From a virus: 64,000 nucleotides of DNA. Both the position numbers and the translations under genes were made by a program. The DNA lies in the IMG/VR virus record IMGVR_UViG_3300020172_001601, positions 190,198 through 254,197 of that record, one strand, 5' to 3'. How positions within the stretch are numbered: position 1 is the stretch's first letter; every line of letters begins with the position of its first letter. Below, in pieces: positions 31,389 to 39,290 of this stretch. Under the pieces are notes generated by a model. That model saw only the letters and a program-made list of their open reading frames with translations, made no database searches and was not told the DNA's origin.

Positions 31389-31885
31389 AGTGCTTCGTTC
31401 ACGTTGGGTTTGACCCTAAACCCCACGAGGCTGACGACCCCGCTGAAGCAATAAGTTTGGCCGAAAGGCGATTGCTTGCCAGCAATGAAGGAGAAGAGGA
31501 ACATTTACCCGTCAGATGGAGACGGGATGATTTATATCCAGATAACTTTCTGGAATACACACAAGACCAACTGGTATCTCACCTAAGCCAGAAGGGTGAA
31601 GTTGTTTTGCAACTCGCCGAACTCGATTCGGACGGCTTGCCAATTATGGGTGAAATTGCTAACATCTTTACGGCTTCTGAAGAAGAGAAGAACGCACAAG
31701 AAGCTGATGAGGCTTTGGAAAAATTGTTGGCGATTGATTCCGCAGTTGCCTCCACTTACAAAAAGCCCAAGTCGTTACCAAGAGCAAAGCCCAATCCTCC
31801 TGGAAACAAACAACGTGTTCTCAACAAACGAACCATGAAGCCTAACACGAGGCGTGTCAAGCGAAGAAGCAATCCATCCAATTAA
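31385..31885 (+). CDS. Hypothetical protein with basic tail, 166 aa
   Basis: ATGA overlap. The N-terminal 100 residues are acidic and mixed; the last 45 are Lys/Arg/Pro-rich (KPKSLPRAKPNPPGNKQR then RRVKRRSN). The tail suggests nucleic-acid binding. No family is recognised. Confidence 0.5.
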   Translation: MKCFVHVGFDPKPHEADDPAEAISLAERRLLASNEGEEEHLPVRWRRDDLYPDNFLEYTQDQLVSHLSQKGEVVLQLAELDSDGLPIMGEIANIFTASEEEKNAQEADEALEKLLAIDSAVASTYKKPKSLPRAKPNPPGNKQRVLNKRTMKPNTRRVKRRSNPSN

Positions 31886-31895
31886 GGACAGAATC

Positions 31896-32363
31896 ATGGG
31901 TCGTGAGGACTATGAAGTTTTTAAGCTCTTGCAGCAAGATCGAATTCAAGAGGGCGCTGAACGGCGTGCGGTGAGCAATAACGAGTTCGGCGCAGCCAGT
32001 CAATTGGCGACTCAATCAGGGATGACTCTTGTTCGTCACAGCGAGGTTCACTATCAATTGCGAGGTCAAGCTGGTTGGTTGCTCAACATCTATCCGGGCA
32101 ATCGCAGGCTGTATCATGACCGTAATAGACCCAAGCCACCATACTTGAAGGTTGATCCTAATTGGACTCTTATTGACATTGTTCGCACCGCTATTGCTGC
32201 ATCGAACAATACAGATTCCTTCGCTAAGGAAATCGCCAAGAGGGTTGTGACCGACGATCAAATCCAGATTCGTGCTTACTACTTGTGGGAAGCGGCTGGT
32301 TGTCCTGGTGGGGACGGCAAAGATTTCTGGTTCCAGGCAGAGAAAGAGATGCGAGGCCAATAA
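31896..32363 (+). CDS. DUF2934-containing protein
   Basis: 155 aa from ATG 31896 (AAGGAC). The C-terminal segment IQIRAYYLWEAAGCPGGDG, followed by FWFQAEKE, is the DUF2934 signature (helical, with a Gly/Pro turn and a final QAE). The N-terminal 100 residues are basic, with SQLATQSGMTLVRH and LLNIYPGNRRLYHD. DUF2934 occurs in proteobacteria, planctomycetes and phages; its role is unknown. Confidence 0.65.
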   Translation: MGREDYEVFKLLQQDRIQEGAERRAVSNNEFGAASQLATQSGMTLVRHSEVHYQLRGQAGWLLNIYPGNRRLYHDRNRPKPPYLKVDPNWTLIDIVRTAIAASNNTDSFAKEIAKRVVTDDQIQIRAYYLWEAAGCPGGDGKDFWFQAEKEMRGQ

Positions 32364-32890
32364 TGGACTTGTTGTGTTTATCATTGGCTACTGATATGAC
32401 AGACGCCGAGATCAAGGAGTGCATTCAGGAAATGATTCCTGTATGCACTGTTAAGGGTCAAGGATTTTGTTTAACCATCAGTGGATACGATGACGACCAT
32501 CGTGAATTGTGGCAGATTCCAGAGGCCCTTGGCTTCATGAAGCGTCTTTGTGACCTGGGATTTATATCCACACTCGAAGTGTCTACGACCTGTCCCGATT
32601 TATTGCGGGAAGAATACAAGATCGACAAATTGCCCGGCTTTGGCGCACTCGAAGTCTGGATGTGTGCCACCAATAGAATGGGTACGGGCAAGAACGATAT
32701 TGATAAAGCAACTATGGATTCATTTCAAGAAGACCTTGGCATCTCCAATAGGCGTGCTGAAGCAGTAATGAAAGAACCATCCTACCGAACTGGCATCAAG
32801 AAGTCTGGTTATCGAACACAAATACCAGATGCCTCAATCAAACACCACGGCTTCAATAAAGATCGTGGTCCCCGTTGGAAACCCAGGTGA
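32363..32890 (+). CDS. Hypothetical protein, 175 aa
   Basis: TAATG overlap. N-terminal alpha/beta (AEIKECIQEMIPVCTVKGQG) with scattered Cys; the C-terminal 40 residues are basic. No family is recognised. Confidence 0.5.
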   Translation: MDLLCLSLATDMTDAEIKECIQEMIPVCTVKGQGFCLTISGYDDDHRELWQIPEALGFMKRLCDLGFISTLEVSTTCPDLLREEYKIDKLPGFGALEVWMCATNRMGTGKNDIDKATMDSFQEDLGISNRRAEAVMKEPSYRTGIKKSGYRTQIPDASIKHHGFNKDRGPRWKPR

Positions 32891-32893
32891 TAT

Positions 32894-33103
32894 ATGATCC
32901 CAACAATCACTGACTCCAGAGATATGGTGATGCTTCGGTGTATGACCAATTGCACAATTGGTGGTAGAATCACTTTGCCGTCTGGTTTGGAAATTCCACC
33001 ACCACCAGCAGGCAAAGTGTGGCACGTCAATAACGGCGTCATCACCGAACAAACCAAACAAGAAAAGCGGCACGATCACTGCCATACTTGCAAAAGGCGA
33101 TAA
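32894..33103 (+). CDS. Hypothetical protein, 69 aa
   Basis: Begins 3 nt after the previous stop. Pro-rich turn (PSGLEIPPPPAGKVWHV) and a C-terminus with HDHCHTCKRR that could bind a metal. No family is recognised. Confidence 0.45.
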   Translation: MIPTITDSRDMVMLRCMTNCTIGGRITLPSGLEIPPPPAGKVWHVNNGVITEQTKQEKRHDHCHTCKRR

Positions 33104-33104
33104 C

Positions 33105-33482
33105 ATGCAATACCGGACACGGAAGCTGGTAAAGCCCGGCGATCTCAATGGCGAAAATACACTCTTCGGTGGCCGTCTCATGGAGTGGCTTGATGAAGAG
33201 TGTGCGATATATGCTATTTGCCAACTTGAATCAACAAAGTTGAGAACCAAGATCATTGGCGAGATTGATTTCAAAGCTGCCGCCCATCAAGGCGAAGTAA
33301 TCGAGATTGGTGTAGAGGCAATTAAATTTGGCACCACCAGTCTCACCATGCGTGCTGAGGTTCGTAACAAAACTACTAAACAGGTCATCGTCACAATTGA
33401 CAAGATTGTGATGGTAATGGTGGATGAAAATGGAAAGCCAACACCCCACGGAAAAACTGCTGTCAAAGCCGAGGTCAATTAG
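33105..33482 (+). CDS. Hotdog-fold acyl-CoA thioesterase (YciA-like)
   Basis: 125 aa from ATG 33105 (AAAGGCG). NTLFGGRLMEWLDEECAI (about residues 18-35) is the acyl-CoA thioesterase signature: FGG turn, then the catalytic Asp of WLDE at the head of the hotdog helix. VIEIGVEAIKFGTTSLTM and VIVTIDKIVMVMVD form the sheet. The family hydrolyses acyl-CoA to free CoA, usually as a hexamer. Length is typical of a single-domain member. In a phage it might alter host lipid or acyl pools; that is inference. Confidence 0.8.
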   Translation: MQYRTRKLVKPGDLNGENTLFGGRLMEWLDEECAIYAICQLESTKLRTKIIGEIDFKAAAHQGEVIEIGVEAIKFGTTSLTMRAEVRNKTTKQVIVTIDKIVMVMVDENGKPTPHGKTAVKAEVN

Positions 33483-33483
33483 T

Positions 33484-33756
33484 GTGACAGGTTGTTTGTC
33501 CCCCTTCAGGGATGGACAACCTTGTTTCATTCAGATGCCCGGCAACCCACATTTTTGGGTTGCAGTTTTTACCACAAAAGATAAACTGGAAGAATCGTGT
33601 GCCGACCTTGGCATTACAGATTACACCATTAAGCAAGTGACTGATGGAAAAGATTTCATCGAGTCAATTGTTGAAGGTGGCGTAAGGATCATGCTTGATC
33701 CATATGCAGTTAGGAGTGAGAACAAGACTCGTTGGACAGAAATCATATTGGAGTGA
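33484..33756 (+). CDS. Hypothetical protein, 90 aa
   Basis: GTG 33484 with GAGGTC 8 nt upstream; ATG 33535 is an alternative. Contains FWVAVFTTKDKLEES and GVRIMLDPY; resembles a small SseB-like or immunity-type alpha/beta domain but not firmly. No family is claimed. Confidence 0.45.
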   Translation: MTGCLSPFRDGQPCFIQMPGNPHFWVAVFTTKDKLEESCADLGITDYTIKQVTDGKDFIESIVEGGVRIMLDPYAVRSENKTRWTEIILE

Positions 33757-33758
33757 CC

Positions 33759-34067
33759 ATGAACGAACCGTTTAATTACACCGTGGTCATTCGTGGCCTT
33801 GACGGTGTTCCATTGAGGACTACTTCTCAAGGCGCAAAAGCATTGATGAAGTCTTTCCATGAAGAACCCAATATGGAACAACTCTTGTTGGAAGCGGTGG
33901 ACTCCGGTACGCCGTTCAAGAACAAGCTGGTCAGCGTTACTGCTGTGTTTCCACGTCCAAAGATCAAACAAGCCACTGTTATGACAGCGGCGGTTGCTGC
34001 GAAGGCCAAAGCAGCACCGAAGAAAGCTGTTAAGAAGGCCGTCAAAAAAACCACTAAGAGGAATTGA
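33759..34067 (+). CDS. Protein with histone-H1-like Lys/Ala tail, 102 aa
   Basis: ATG 33759 (TGGAG 6 nt upstream). The N-terminal 75 residues are mixed alpha/beta with no known motif. The last 25 or so are a run of Ala, Lys and Pro (AKAKAAPKKAVKKAVKK), the composition of histone H1 tails and bacterial H1-like proteins. I infer DNA binding or compaction. Such tails evolve quickly by repeat slippage. Confidence 0.5.
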   Translation: MNEPFNYTVVIRGLDGVPLRTTSQGAKALMKSFHEEPNMEQLLLEAVDSGTPFKNKLVSVTAVFPRPKIKQATVMTAAVAAKAKAAPKKAVKKAVKKTTKRN

Positions 34068-34071
34068 ACAC

Positions 34072-34365
34072 ATGGCGAAGGTTACAGTAACATTTGAAGA
34101 CATTGACGAAGGCGTAAGCGTCAAGGTTGAATCGGACCCAGCATTTCCCGGTCCTGCGGCTACTCAAGAGGAACAAGACAGCCTCACTGACGCCCAACAA
34201 ATGGGTTTGCGTATGACTCACCTATTGACCGAAGAAATGGCGTCCCAAGAAGGACACCATCATGAACACGACCACGATCATGAACACGACGAACATTGCA
34301 CCCGCCATCACCATGCCGCCGAGGTTCCGAGCGACGGGACGCCTGCGGTACAGTCCAACGAATAA
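34072..34365 (+). CDS. Protein with His-rich C-terminal tail, 97 aa
   Basis: ATG 34072 with AGAGGAA. The first 60 residues are acidic (TFEDIDEGVSVKVESD) and end in a short helix. Then comes a His/Glu/Asp cluster (GHHHEHDHDHEHDEHC), a likely Zn, Ni or Co binding tail. The last 104 bases overlap the start of the 2H gene in another frame; the His-rich tail is encoded exactly there. Confidence 0.5.
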   Translation: MAKVTVTFEDIDEGVSVKVESDPAFPGPAATQEEQDSLTDAQQMGLRMTHLLTEEMASQEGHHHEHDHDHEHDEHCTRHHHAAEVPSDGTPAVQSNE

Positions 34366-34741
34366 TGGCAAGATTATTCGTCGTGATGGCGGCACAACCA
34401 AGTGGTGGCTCGTAATCGACTGTGATCCCAATATCGGCAGGTATTATCGTGAACTATATCGAATTGACAATTACAGTGTTAGGACAATACAACGTCCTGC
34501 CTGGGATGCTCACATTTCGGTAATTGCAAACGAACGACCGCCTGATGAGACTCACTGGCGAAAATACGAGGGGCGACGGATTGAATATGAGTATATCCAT
34601 TACGCACAAAGCAATGGCACATATTTTTGGTTGCCTGTTTGGTGCGAAGAAGCCCTCGATATACGGGAAGAATTGGGACTGAAAAGAACCCCATACCATC
34701 CGTTGCACTTGACCGTGGGAAATTGCAAAGAGACTCAATAA
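34262..34741 (+). CDS. 2H phosphoesterase-superfamily protein (phage RNA-repair-like type)
   Basis: 159 aa. Two HxS/T-hydrophobic motifs are present with the right spacing: HISV (residues 84-87) and HLTV (149-152). The other recognisable block is WRKYEGRRIEYEYIHYAQSN, with REELGLKRTPYHPLHLTVG. This is the phage group annotated in large phages as Swiss-army-knife RNA-repair-like. T4 57B (Acb1), an anti-CBASS enzyme, is a 2H member as well, so cyclic-nucleotide degradation is possible. I kept ATG 34262 because AAGGA lies 7 nt upstream; a start at 34313 would shorten the overlap. Confidence 0.7.
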   Translation: MNTTTIMNTTNIAPAITMPPRFRATGRLRYSPTNNGKIIRRDGGTTKWWLVIDCDPNIGRYYRELYRIDNYSVRTIQRPAWDAHISVIANERPPDETHWRKYEGRRIEYEYIHYAQSNGTYFWLPVWCEEALDIREELGLKRTPYHPLHLTVGNCKETQ

Positions 34742-34744
34742 AAG

Positions 34745-34771
34745 AAGGGGACGTGCCGACACGTCCCCTTC
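34745..34771 (+). terminator. Hairpin after the 2H gene
   Basis: AAGGGGACGTG-CCGA-CACGTCCCCTT, an 11-bp perfect stem without a following U-run. Either a weak terminator or a 3'-end stabiliser. Confidence 0.55.
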
Positions 34772-34842
34772 AAGCGTTTAATGTGATTATATCCTTGGTG
34801 GATACTTATATAGCTACTCGATCTGTAAATCTGCGGATCGGC

Positions 34843-34872
34843 TTTACAAGAATACCATAATCGTGGTAGAAT
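34843..34872 (+). promoter_or_regulatory. Class 1 promoter TTTACA-N18-GGTAGAAT
   Basis: -35 34843-34848, -10 TAGAAT 34867-34872, spacer 18. Next ATG 34886; the predicted start would give a leader of only a few nt that includes part of AAAGGAG. Confidence 0.7.
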
Positions 34873-34885
34873 CCAAAGGAGCCTC

Positions 34886-35122
34886 ATGAAGTTCAAGATC
34901 ACTGTGGAATTGCTGCAAGGCGACGTGCCGGTTGCACCAAAAGACCTCAAAGCCTTCGGTACAATCAACTTCGTCAAGGCTGCTCCCAAAGCCTTTAAGC
35001 GGGCTATGAAGGCGACTTGTTGGCCCTTCAATGCGAATGTCACGGTGGACTTGGTTGACGAACATTCCTCCCCCAAGAAGCGAAAGAAAAAGGGCAAGAA
35101 AAATGGTGGAGAAAAAATTTAA
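34886..35122 (+). CDS. Small basic protein, 78 aa
   Basis: AAAGGAG 4 nt before the ATG. Short alpha/beta core and a Lys-rich end (SPKKRKKKGKKNGG). Probable nucleic-acid binder. It overlaps the next gene by 20 nt. Confidence 0.55.
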   Translation: MKFKITVELLQGDVPVAPKDLKAFGTINFVKAAPKAFKRAMKATCWPFNANVTVDLVDEHSSPKKRKKKGKKNGGEKI

Positions 35123-35555
35123 CCGAATTGGTCTTCGGGACCAACGTGTGGCAAATATTGAGTCGCATGAAGTAACCGATCTCAATAAGACCTATTGCCC
35201 TTGCTGCACTGCCGGTCCTATGGACGGCGTGACAGGCGCAGAGATCGAAGATGTTGATCCTTATTTGGACGACGCTTCAATCCGACATGCTGGATACAAA
35301 GAGCCACGGAAGGTATTTCCCCACGATGGCTCGCCAACCATTTGTGCATATTGTGGTGAACTTCTGGTGTTTCGTGTCGTTGATAACGCCCTTACTCTGG
35401 CGTATCCGACTGACGCCGAGCTTGATGTTTGGAAGTCTGATTCGCAAGCATGGAATTTGATTTCCAAGATACAAGAAAGAATGAAGCAAGAGGCCCGTGA
35501 GGGTCGATTACGGGGAGACAAACGATATGCAAAATCAAAACCAAGACGATTCTGA
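35103..35555 (+). CDS. Zinc-binding protein, 150 aa
   Basis: ATG 35103. YCPCCTAGPMDG and TICAYCGELLVF give two CxxC pairs about 60 residues apart, enough for one zinc knuckle or ribbon. A helical, basic C-terminus follows. No family is recognised. Confidence 0.55.
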   Translation: MVEKKFNRIGLRDQRVANIESHEVTDLNKTYCPCCTAGPMDGVTGAEIEDVDPYLDDASIRHAGYKEPRKVFPHDGSPTICAYCGELLVFRVVDNALTLAYPTDAELDVWKSDSQAWNLISKIQERMKQEAREGRLRGDKRYAKSKPRRF

Positions 35556-35946
35556 GCGGCTGGCACTTGATCTGCCGCCACTTCCTAAGTTGCCACCAAT
35601 GCCGCCGATGATTCCCACTAGCACAGTGCTGATGATTGTATTTGTGGGATCAATAGCCGCATGGTGCTTCTCACGATCCAATTGGATTGGTGGATGTGCT
35701 GACCTGGGCATCATTGCTTTGAGTGTCACGTTTGCTGTGATACGATATAGAAGCATGAAGGAACTCTATCGACACCACCGCAACCTACTTACTATTCAGA
35801 AAATCCTGACGAAACCAGTAGAAATGGTCGAGGAAGGAAATTCTATGATCCTGACATTCCTCAGACCGTCTGATCGGCTCATGGATGAAATGAATAAGAT
35901 TGCTGCGGAAGTCATCAGCAAAAAGAGTCCCAAAAGTGACACCTGA
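35527..35946 (+). CDS. Two-pass membrane protein, 139 aa
   Basis: ATG 35527 (GGGGAG upstream). A Pro-rich N-terminus (LPPLPKLPPMPPMIP) leads into two transmembrane helices (VLMIVFVGSIAAWCF; DLGIIALSVTFAVI) and a cytoplasmic helix. No family is recognised. Confidence 0.55.
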   Translation: MQNQNQDDSERLALDLPPLPKLPPMPPMIPTSTVLMIVFVGSIAAWCFSRSNWIGGCADLGIIALSVTFAVIRYRSMKELYRHHRNLLTIQKILTKPVEMVEEGNSMILTFLRPSDRLMDEMNKIAAEVISKKSPKSDT

Positions 35947-36502
35947 TGAATTGAACACTCTCTATCAAGAAAGCTGCGCCATCATCATGCCTCATATTCG
36001 ACTCGAAGAGTCGGAGCAGGGCGATCCTGTTCAGGGGCAAGCCAATCTACAGAAAGGCGTAGAGGGCCTGGAAACGGTCCTCAAATTCAATCCAACCAAC
36101 TGGCCCGCTCGATGGATGCTTGGCAAGGCCAAGCAAGCCCTGGGCCTCCACGAAGAATCGTACACAGCATTCCTTACAGCACACCGCAATGTATTGACCG
36201 ATCAAAACGTCATGCGGGAGTTGGCTCTGGAGTGTCTACAAACCAAACGATTCAAGCAAGCCGTCCACTATTGCCATGTGGCGATGGAGTTCGATCCCGA
36301 CGACTATTCGCTGTGGCCCAATATGGCTGTTGCTCAACTGTTCAACGGCAGTATTGATGAAGCTGAATCTTGGGCCAACAAATCGTTGGTAAAGATTCCA
36401 GGCGATGAACCTGCAATGAACGTCTTGAAAATCATTAGTGAAATCAGAGCGGGCAAACGAGGCATCCCAACTGATTTTGCACTTATGGAGAAAGAGTCGT
36501 AG
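35936..36502 (+). CDS. Tetratricopeptide-repeat protein
   Basis: 188 aa from GTG 35936 (AAAGAG). About four TPR-like units are visible: GLETVLKFNPTNWPARWMLG, KQALGLHEESYTAFLTAH, LECLQTKRFKQAVHYCHVAM and NMAVAQLFNGSIDEAESWAN. They show the expected helix pairs with W/L/G/Y/A positions. TPRs form protein-binding superhelices; the partner is unknown. Confidence 0.75.
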   Translation: MTPDELNTLYQESCAIIMPHIRLEESEQGDPVQGQANLQKGVEGLETVLKFNPTNWPARWMLGKAKQALGLHEESYTAFLTAHRNVLTDQNVMRELALECLQTKRFKQAVHYCHVAMEFDPDDYSLWPNMAVAQLFNGSIDEAESWANKSLVKIPGDEPAMNVLKIISEIRAGKRGIPTDFALMEKES

Positions 36503-36504
36503 AC

Positions 36505-36804
36505 ATGATGTACTTTCTCAAAATTCTCGACAATCGCTTATTCAAATGCCTGGGAATGCCCATCGTAAGCGGATTGCTTTGCTGGGCATGGTTTGTTTCT
36601 CAATTCGACAATTTTGAGAATGAATGGCCATATTGCATATTCGGTGCTTTGATTGGTGCCAACATTACTGAAGTGGCCAAGCTATGGAGTAAAAGACGTG
36701 AGCGAAAATTGGAAACTCCACGACCTAGTAATAGTGAAACAACAACCCAAGATGCAGCCTTTTGTGCAGATCGAGGGATTGATAGCAGTAATCACCGAGA
36801 TTGA
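36505..36804 (+). CDS. Small membrane protein, 99 aa
   Basis: Two hydrophobic helices (MPIVSGLLCWAWFVSQF; YCIFGALIGANITEV) and a Ser/Thr/Asn tail. The last 107 bases overlap the next gene in another frame, so the true 3' end could be shorter in related genomes. ATG 36508 is an alternative start. Confidence 0.45.
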   Translation: MMYFLKILDNRLFKCLGMPIVSGLLCWAWFVSQFDNFENEWPYCIFGALIGANITEVAKLWSKRRERKLETPRPSNSETTTQDAAFCADRGIDSSNHRD

Positions 36805-37105
36805 TGGCGACTACGCTACAATCACCGAATTGCAGCTTTCTGGTCGTGCCGAAGGTGGCAGTGGCGCTGTTGAATTGGCGTGCCTGGAGCGACCTACGAA
36901 GGTCAGCGGCCCAATGCGAGCAGCTTACGCTGTGTACAAGCAAGGCGTCATTGAGGCAATGGACGACATAGACGACAGTGAAGACGCTCGCAAACGTCGC
37001 CGTCGATCCTTAAAGGTTGTTGCTCAAAACAACAATATTGACCCAAAGGCATTACATAAAATACTCAAAGACCTCGATGCCGCAGGAGTCATTAACTATT
37101 TATGA
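36698..37105 (+). CDS. Hypothetical protein, 135 aa
   Basis: GTG 36698 with TGGAG 9 nt upstream; overlap with 36505-36804 is 107 nt. Small sheet (LIAVITEIDGDYATITELQ), an acidic-basic helix (EDARKRRRRSLKVVAQ) and a helix-turn-helix-like end (DPKALHKILKDLDAAGVI). ATG 36752 would halve the overlap. No family is recognised. Confidence 0.5.
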   Translation: MSENWKLHDLVIVKQQPKMQPFVQIEGLIAVITEIDGDYATITELQLSGRAEGGSGAVELACLERPTKVSGPMRAAYAVYKQGVIEAMDDIDDSEDARKRRRRSLKVVAQNNNIDPKALHKILKDLDAAGVINYL

Positions 37106-37413
37106 ACGGAAGCGAACTGGACGAGATTTTAACCCGGAGCAGAAACTTCCGCAATAGATTGCTGAGGATTCATGGCTTAACAGTTTTGGCTTTATTGGCT
37201 ATACAAATAACCATTGTTGTATTTGACCTATTGCCAAAGTGGACCATCGGCATTCTTCCAATGGCAATCATCATTTGGGGAGTATTCGTTACGGTTCTAT
37301 TTGAAATGCACTCTCGTCGCTCTCAAAAAGAGATTGACGACTACTTCGATAAAGCCTACTCGAAAACCAGAGTCAAAAATGAAAAGCATATTCGATCAAG
37401 TCTGGAGGAATAA
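37102..37413 (+). CDS. Two-pass membrane protein, 103 aa
   Basis: ATGA overlap. Two adjacent transmembrane helices (TVLALLAIQITIVVFDLL; IGILPMAIIIWGVFVTVLF) with a basic C-terminus. Overlaps the next gene by 35 nt. Confidence 0.55.
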   Translation: MNGSELDEILTRSRNFRNRLLRIHGLTVLALLAIQITIVVFDLLPKWTIGILPMAIIIWGVFVTVLFEMHSRRSQKEIDDYFDKAYSKTRVKNEKHIRSSLEE

Positions 37414-37984
37414 TCTCGTCGGCCAAGGGTATTATCTCTTGGACGTTGGGATCGTGGATTCCAAAACACTGCGACAACGCATGTTTGAAGTCAAAGATAA
37501 GCTGAGTGAGTTTGTTCCATTTGGCTTCCGGTCAATGGCTCGATTCGACCAGCAAGAAACCACACGCTACCACCAAGATGGTGGCCCTGATCTCAATATC
37601 CTGATGCTTGGCTATGAATCATCCAAGGTCAAGAGCAGGCTGTTCATTGCAGACCATGTGTGCGCTGCCAATGATATTCGAGAGATTCCACCAATCAAGG
37701 TGACGCCCGAATACATCATCACCGAAGCCCTGTTTGGCCGTGATGAACTATTGGACTTCTACACCAGTGAACTGCCTCAACCCAAAGAAGGACACTCATA
37801 CATTCTGCTCATCAATAACTCCAAAGAACTTGGAGTATTGCACAAGGCTATTGTTGAGAAGAACCCAAGCGAACGACGCATCATTAACTCGATCATGCTC
37901 TCGGTAGGCGAAGACGAAGTTGGCATTGAACAACAACAAGACTTCCTTACTACAGACAATATCAGCGAAAAGTCATATGACTAA
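37379..37984 (+). CDS. Hypothetical protein with HxD motif, possibly oxygenase-like
   Basis: 201 aa from ATG 37379. TTRYHQDGGPDLNILMLGYE contains an HxD that would suit iron binding in a 2OG-Fe(II)-type double-stranded beta-helix; VLHKAIVEKNPSERRIINSI later carries a candidate distal His and Arg. The overall strand pattern is compatible, but similarity is too weak for an enzyme name. Overlaps the upstream membrane gene by 35 nt. Confidence 0.45.
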   Translation: MKSIFDQVWRNNLVGQGYYLLDVGIVDSKTLRQRMFEVKDKLSEFVPFGFRSMARFDQQETTRYHQDGGPDLNILMLGYESSKVKSRLFIADHVCAANDIREIPPIKVTPEYIITEALFGRDELLDFYTSELPQPKEGHSYILLINNSKELGVLHKAIVEKNPSERRIINSIMLSVGEDEVGIEQQQDFLTTDNISEKSYD

Positions 37985-38579
37985 GAGAGGCCACTTCCCA
38001 GGCAACAACATCTACAGAGGCTTCCGAATTATTCGGGAAGACTCGGTGTTGATTGTAAGCGACTCAATATCCTTCAGTGATGTTGAGTCCGCTATACGCA
38101 AGGTATTGAAGTGCATAAACGGCAAATGCTCCAATCGGCGTATTGAATTTCCAGACGATGAAACAATTGAATCTGTTGTCAATAATAGTATGGGGCTTTA
38201 TGCCCTATATGGTCCCGTACCAGAAGTCAAAGGGCAAACATCACGTCTTGCTATTGCATGGTGGACTGATGACAATTTAATCAAACATTTGAGAGTCTTC
38301 GGCGACCGTATTCATTGCACCGAGCCGCACGCCGAAGTGCCTCGATTGTATTCTTTTGGACACGAATCCTATTATGTCATCTACCCTACTAATCATCCTC
38401 ATCATTGTCTTCATTGTAAATGCCAACTCAAGAAGGGCGAGGGAACGTGGCATAAGAATGAGAAGGAGATCGACCCGATGGAAATAGAGCCAATAATTGC
38501 ATATTTCTTATGCAATGGCTGTCAATACGAACACGACACGGGTTTCCGGCAAGGCAATTTGAGAAAAAGAGCTAGATAA
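37977..38579 (+). CDS. Hypothetical protein with C-terminal zinc site, 200 aa
   Basis: ATG 37977. The core is alpha/beta (FRIIREDSVLIVSDSISFSD). Near the end HHCLHCKCQLKKGEG and FLCNGCQYEH provide four or more Cys for a zinc ribbon. Its 3' end overlaps the convergent glycosyltransferase gene by 8 nt. Confidence 0.55.
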   Translation: MTKRGHFPGNNIYRGFRIIREDSVLIVSDSISFSDVESAIRKVLKCINGKCSNRRIEFPDDETIESVVNNSMGLYALYGPVPEVKGQTSRLAIAWWTDDNLIKHLRVFGDRIHCTEPHAEVPRLYSFGHESYYVIYPTNHPHHCLHCKCQLKKGEGTWHKNEKEIDPMEIEPIIAYFLCNGCQYEHDTGFRQGNLRKRAR

Positions 38580-39234
38580 ACTTCTCGCCGAATCGCAATC
38601 CGCAATTAGTTGGATTGGGTAGGTTGTTGTATCCTGAGTTGTATAATCCCACATGCTCGACCAAACTAGGTGCGGCATAATAGCAATCCAATCCTTGATG
38701 TAAAAAGAATTCGCCCAATACAGCATCAGCGGCGAACCACTCGGTATTGAGCTTGGGTGCCTTCGAGAACAACTCCATTGATTTACGTTGCATCACAATG
38801 CACTGACACCCCCATGTGTCCCAGCCTCGATTGATTCTTGCCCAGCCATGATGCTTTTGTAGCCAAGGCCATGTTTTCACATATGCTTTCGGAGTATACG
38901 CTGAGATAAAACCTATTTGCTTTCTAATTGATGAACATAATCCAGCTATGTGTTTCATTGTGTCTGGCGCACACAATATGTCATCTTCTGCGAACATATA
39001 CCACGGCTCATTGCTTGTTTCCAACAAGCGTTCCATGTTGATCTTCCACTGTTGACAATTTCCAATAGGAGCCTTGTTGTAAAAGATTTCAACATTGTCA
39101 TGTTTGCCAATTATCGCACCAGGATCAGCCGAAATGTTTATTTTTTGACTGAAACCACTATGTCGCAATGATGAAATGGTGTTGTCAATAGTAGGCACTG
39201 GACGGGTGCCGGTAATCACAGTGATCGCTATCAT
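38572..39234 (-). CDS. GT-A-type glycosyltransferase-like protein
   Basis: 220 aa on the minus strand. The N-terminus AITVITGTRPVPTIDNTISS is typical of nucleotide-sugar binding. YMFAEDDILCAPD (about residues 79-91) supplies the acidic DxD-like motif; WDTWGCQCIVMQRKS and AADAVLGEF match later conserved positions of small GT-A enzymes. It likely moves a sugar to a glycan, protein or modified base. CAGGAGAA precedes the ATG. The upstream CTTATATATCC box is shared with the divergent CAP gene, so it is expected late. Confidence 0.65.
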   Translation of the reverse strand: MIAITVITGTRPVPTIDNTISSLRHSGFSQKINISADPGAIIGKHDNVEIFYNKAPIGNCQQWKINMERLLETSNEPWYMFAEDDILCAPDTMKHIAGLCSSIRKQIGFISAYTPKAYVKTWPWLQKHHGWARINRGWDTWGCQCIVMQRKSMELFSKAPKLNTEWFAADAVLGEFFLHQGLDCYYAAPSLVEHVGLYNSGYNNLPNPTNCGLRFGEKFI

Positions 39235-39248
39235 TTGAAGTTCTCCTG

Positions 39249-39260
39249 GATATATAAGAG
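39249..39260. promoter_or_regulatory. Bidirectional late-type box GATATATAAG
   Basis: GATATATAAGAG on the + strand and CTTATATATCC on the minus strand share a near-palindromic TATATA core. It sits between the divergent glycosyltransferase (ATG 39234) and CAP lipoprotein (ATG 39291), both with good Shine-Dalgarno sites. Confidence 0.45.
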
Positions 39261-39290
39261 TAGGCTATTAGCCGAAGACAAGGAGGTTTT

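Noticed and set aside
32963-32970. GGTAGAAT as a further class 1 promoter
   Set aside because: No TTTACA 17 or 18 nt upstream and it lies inside a coding region.
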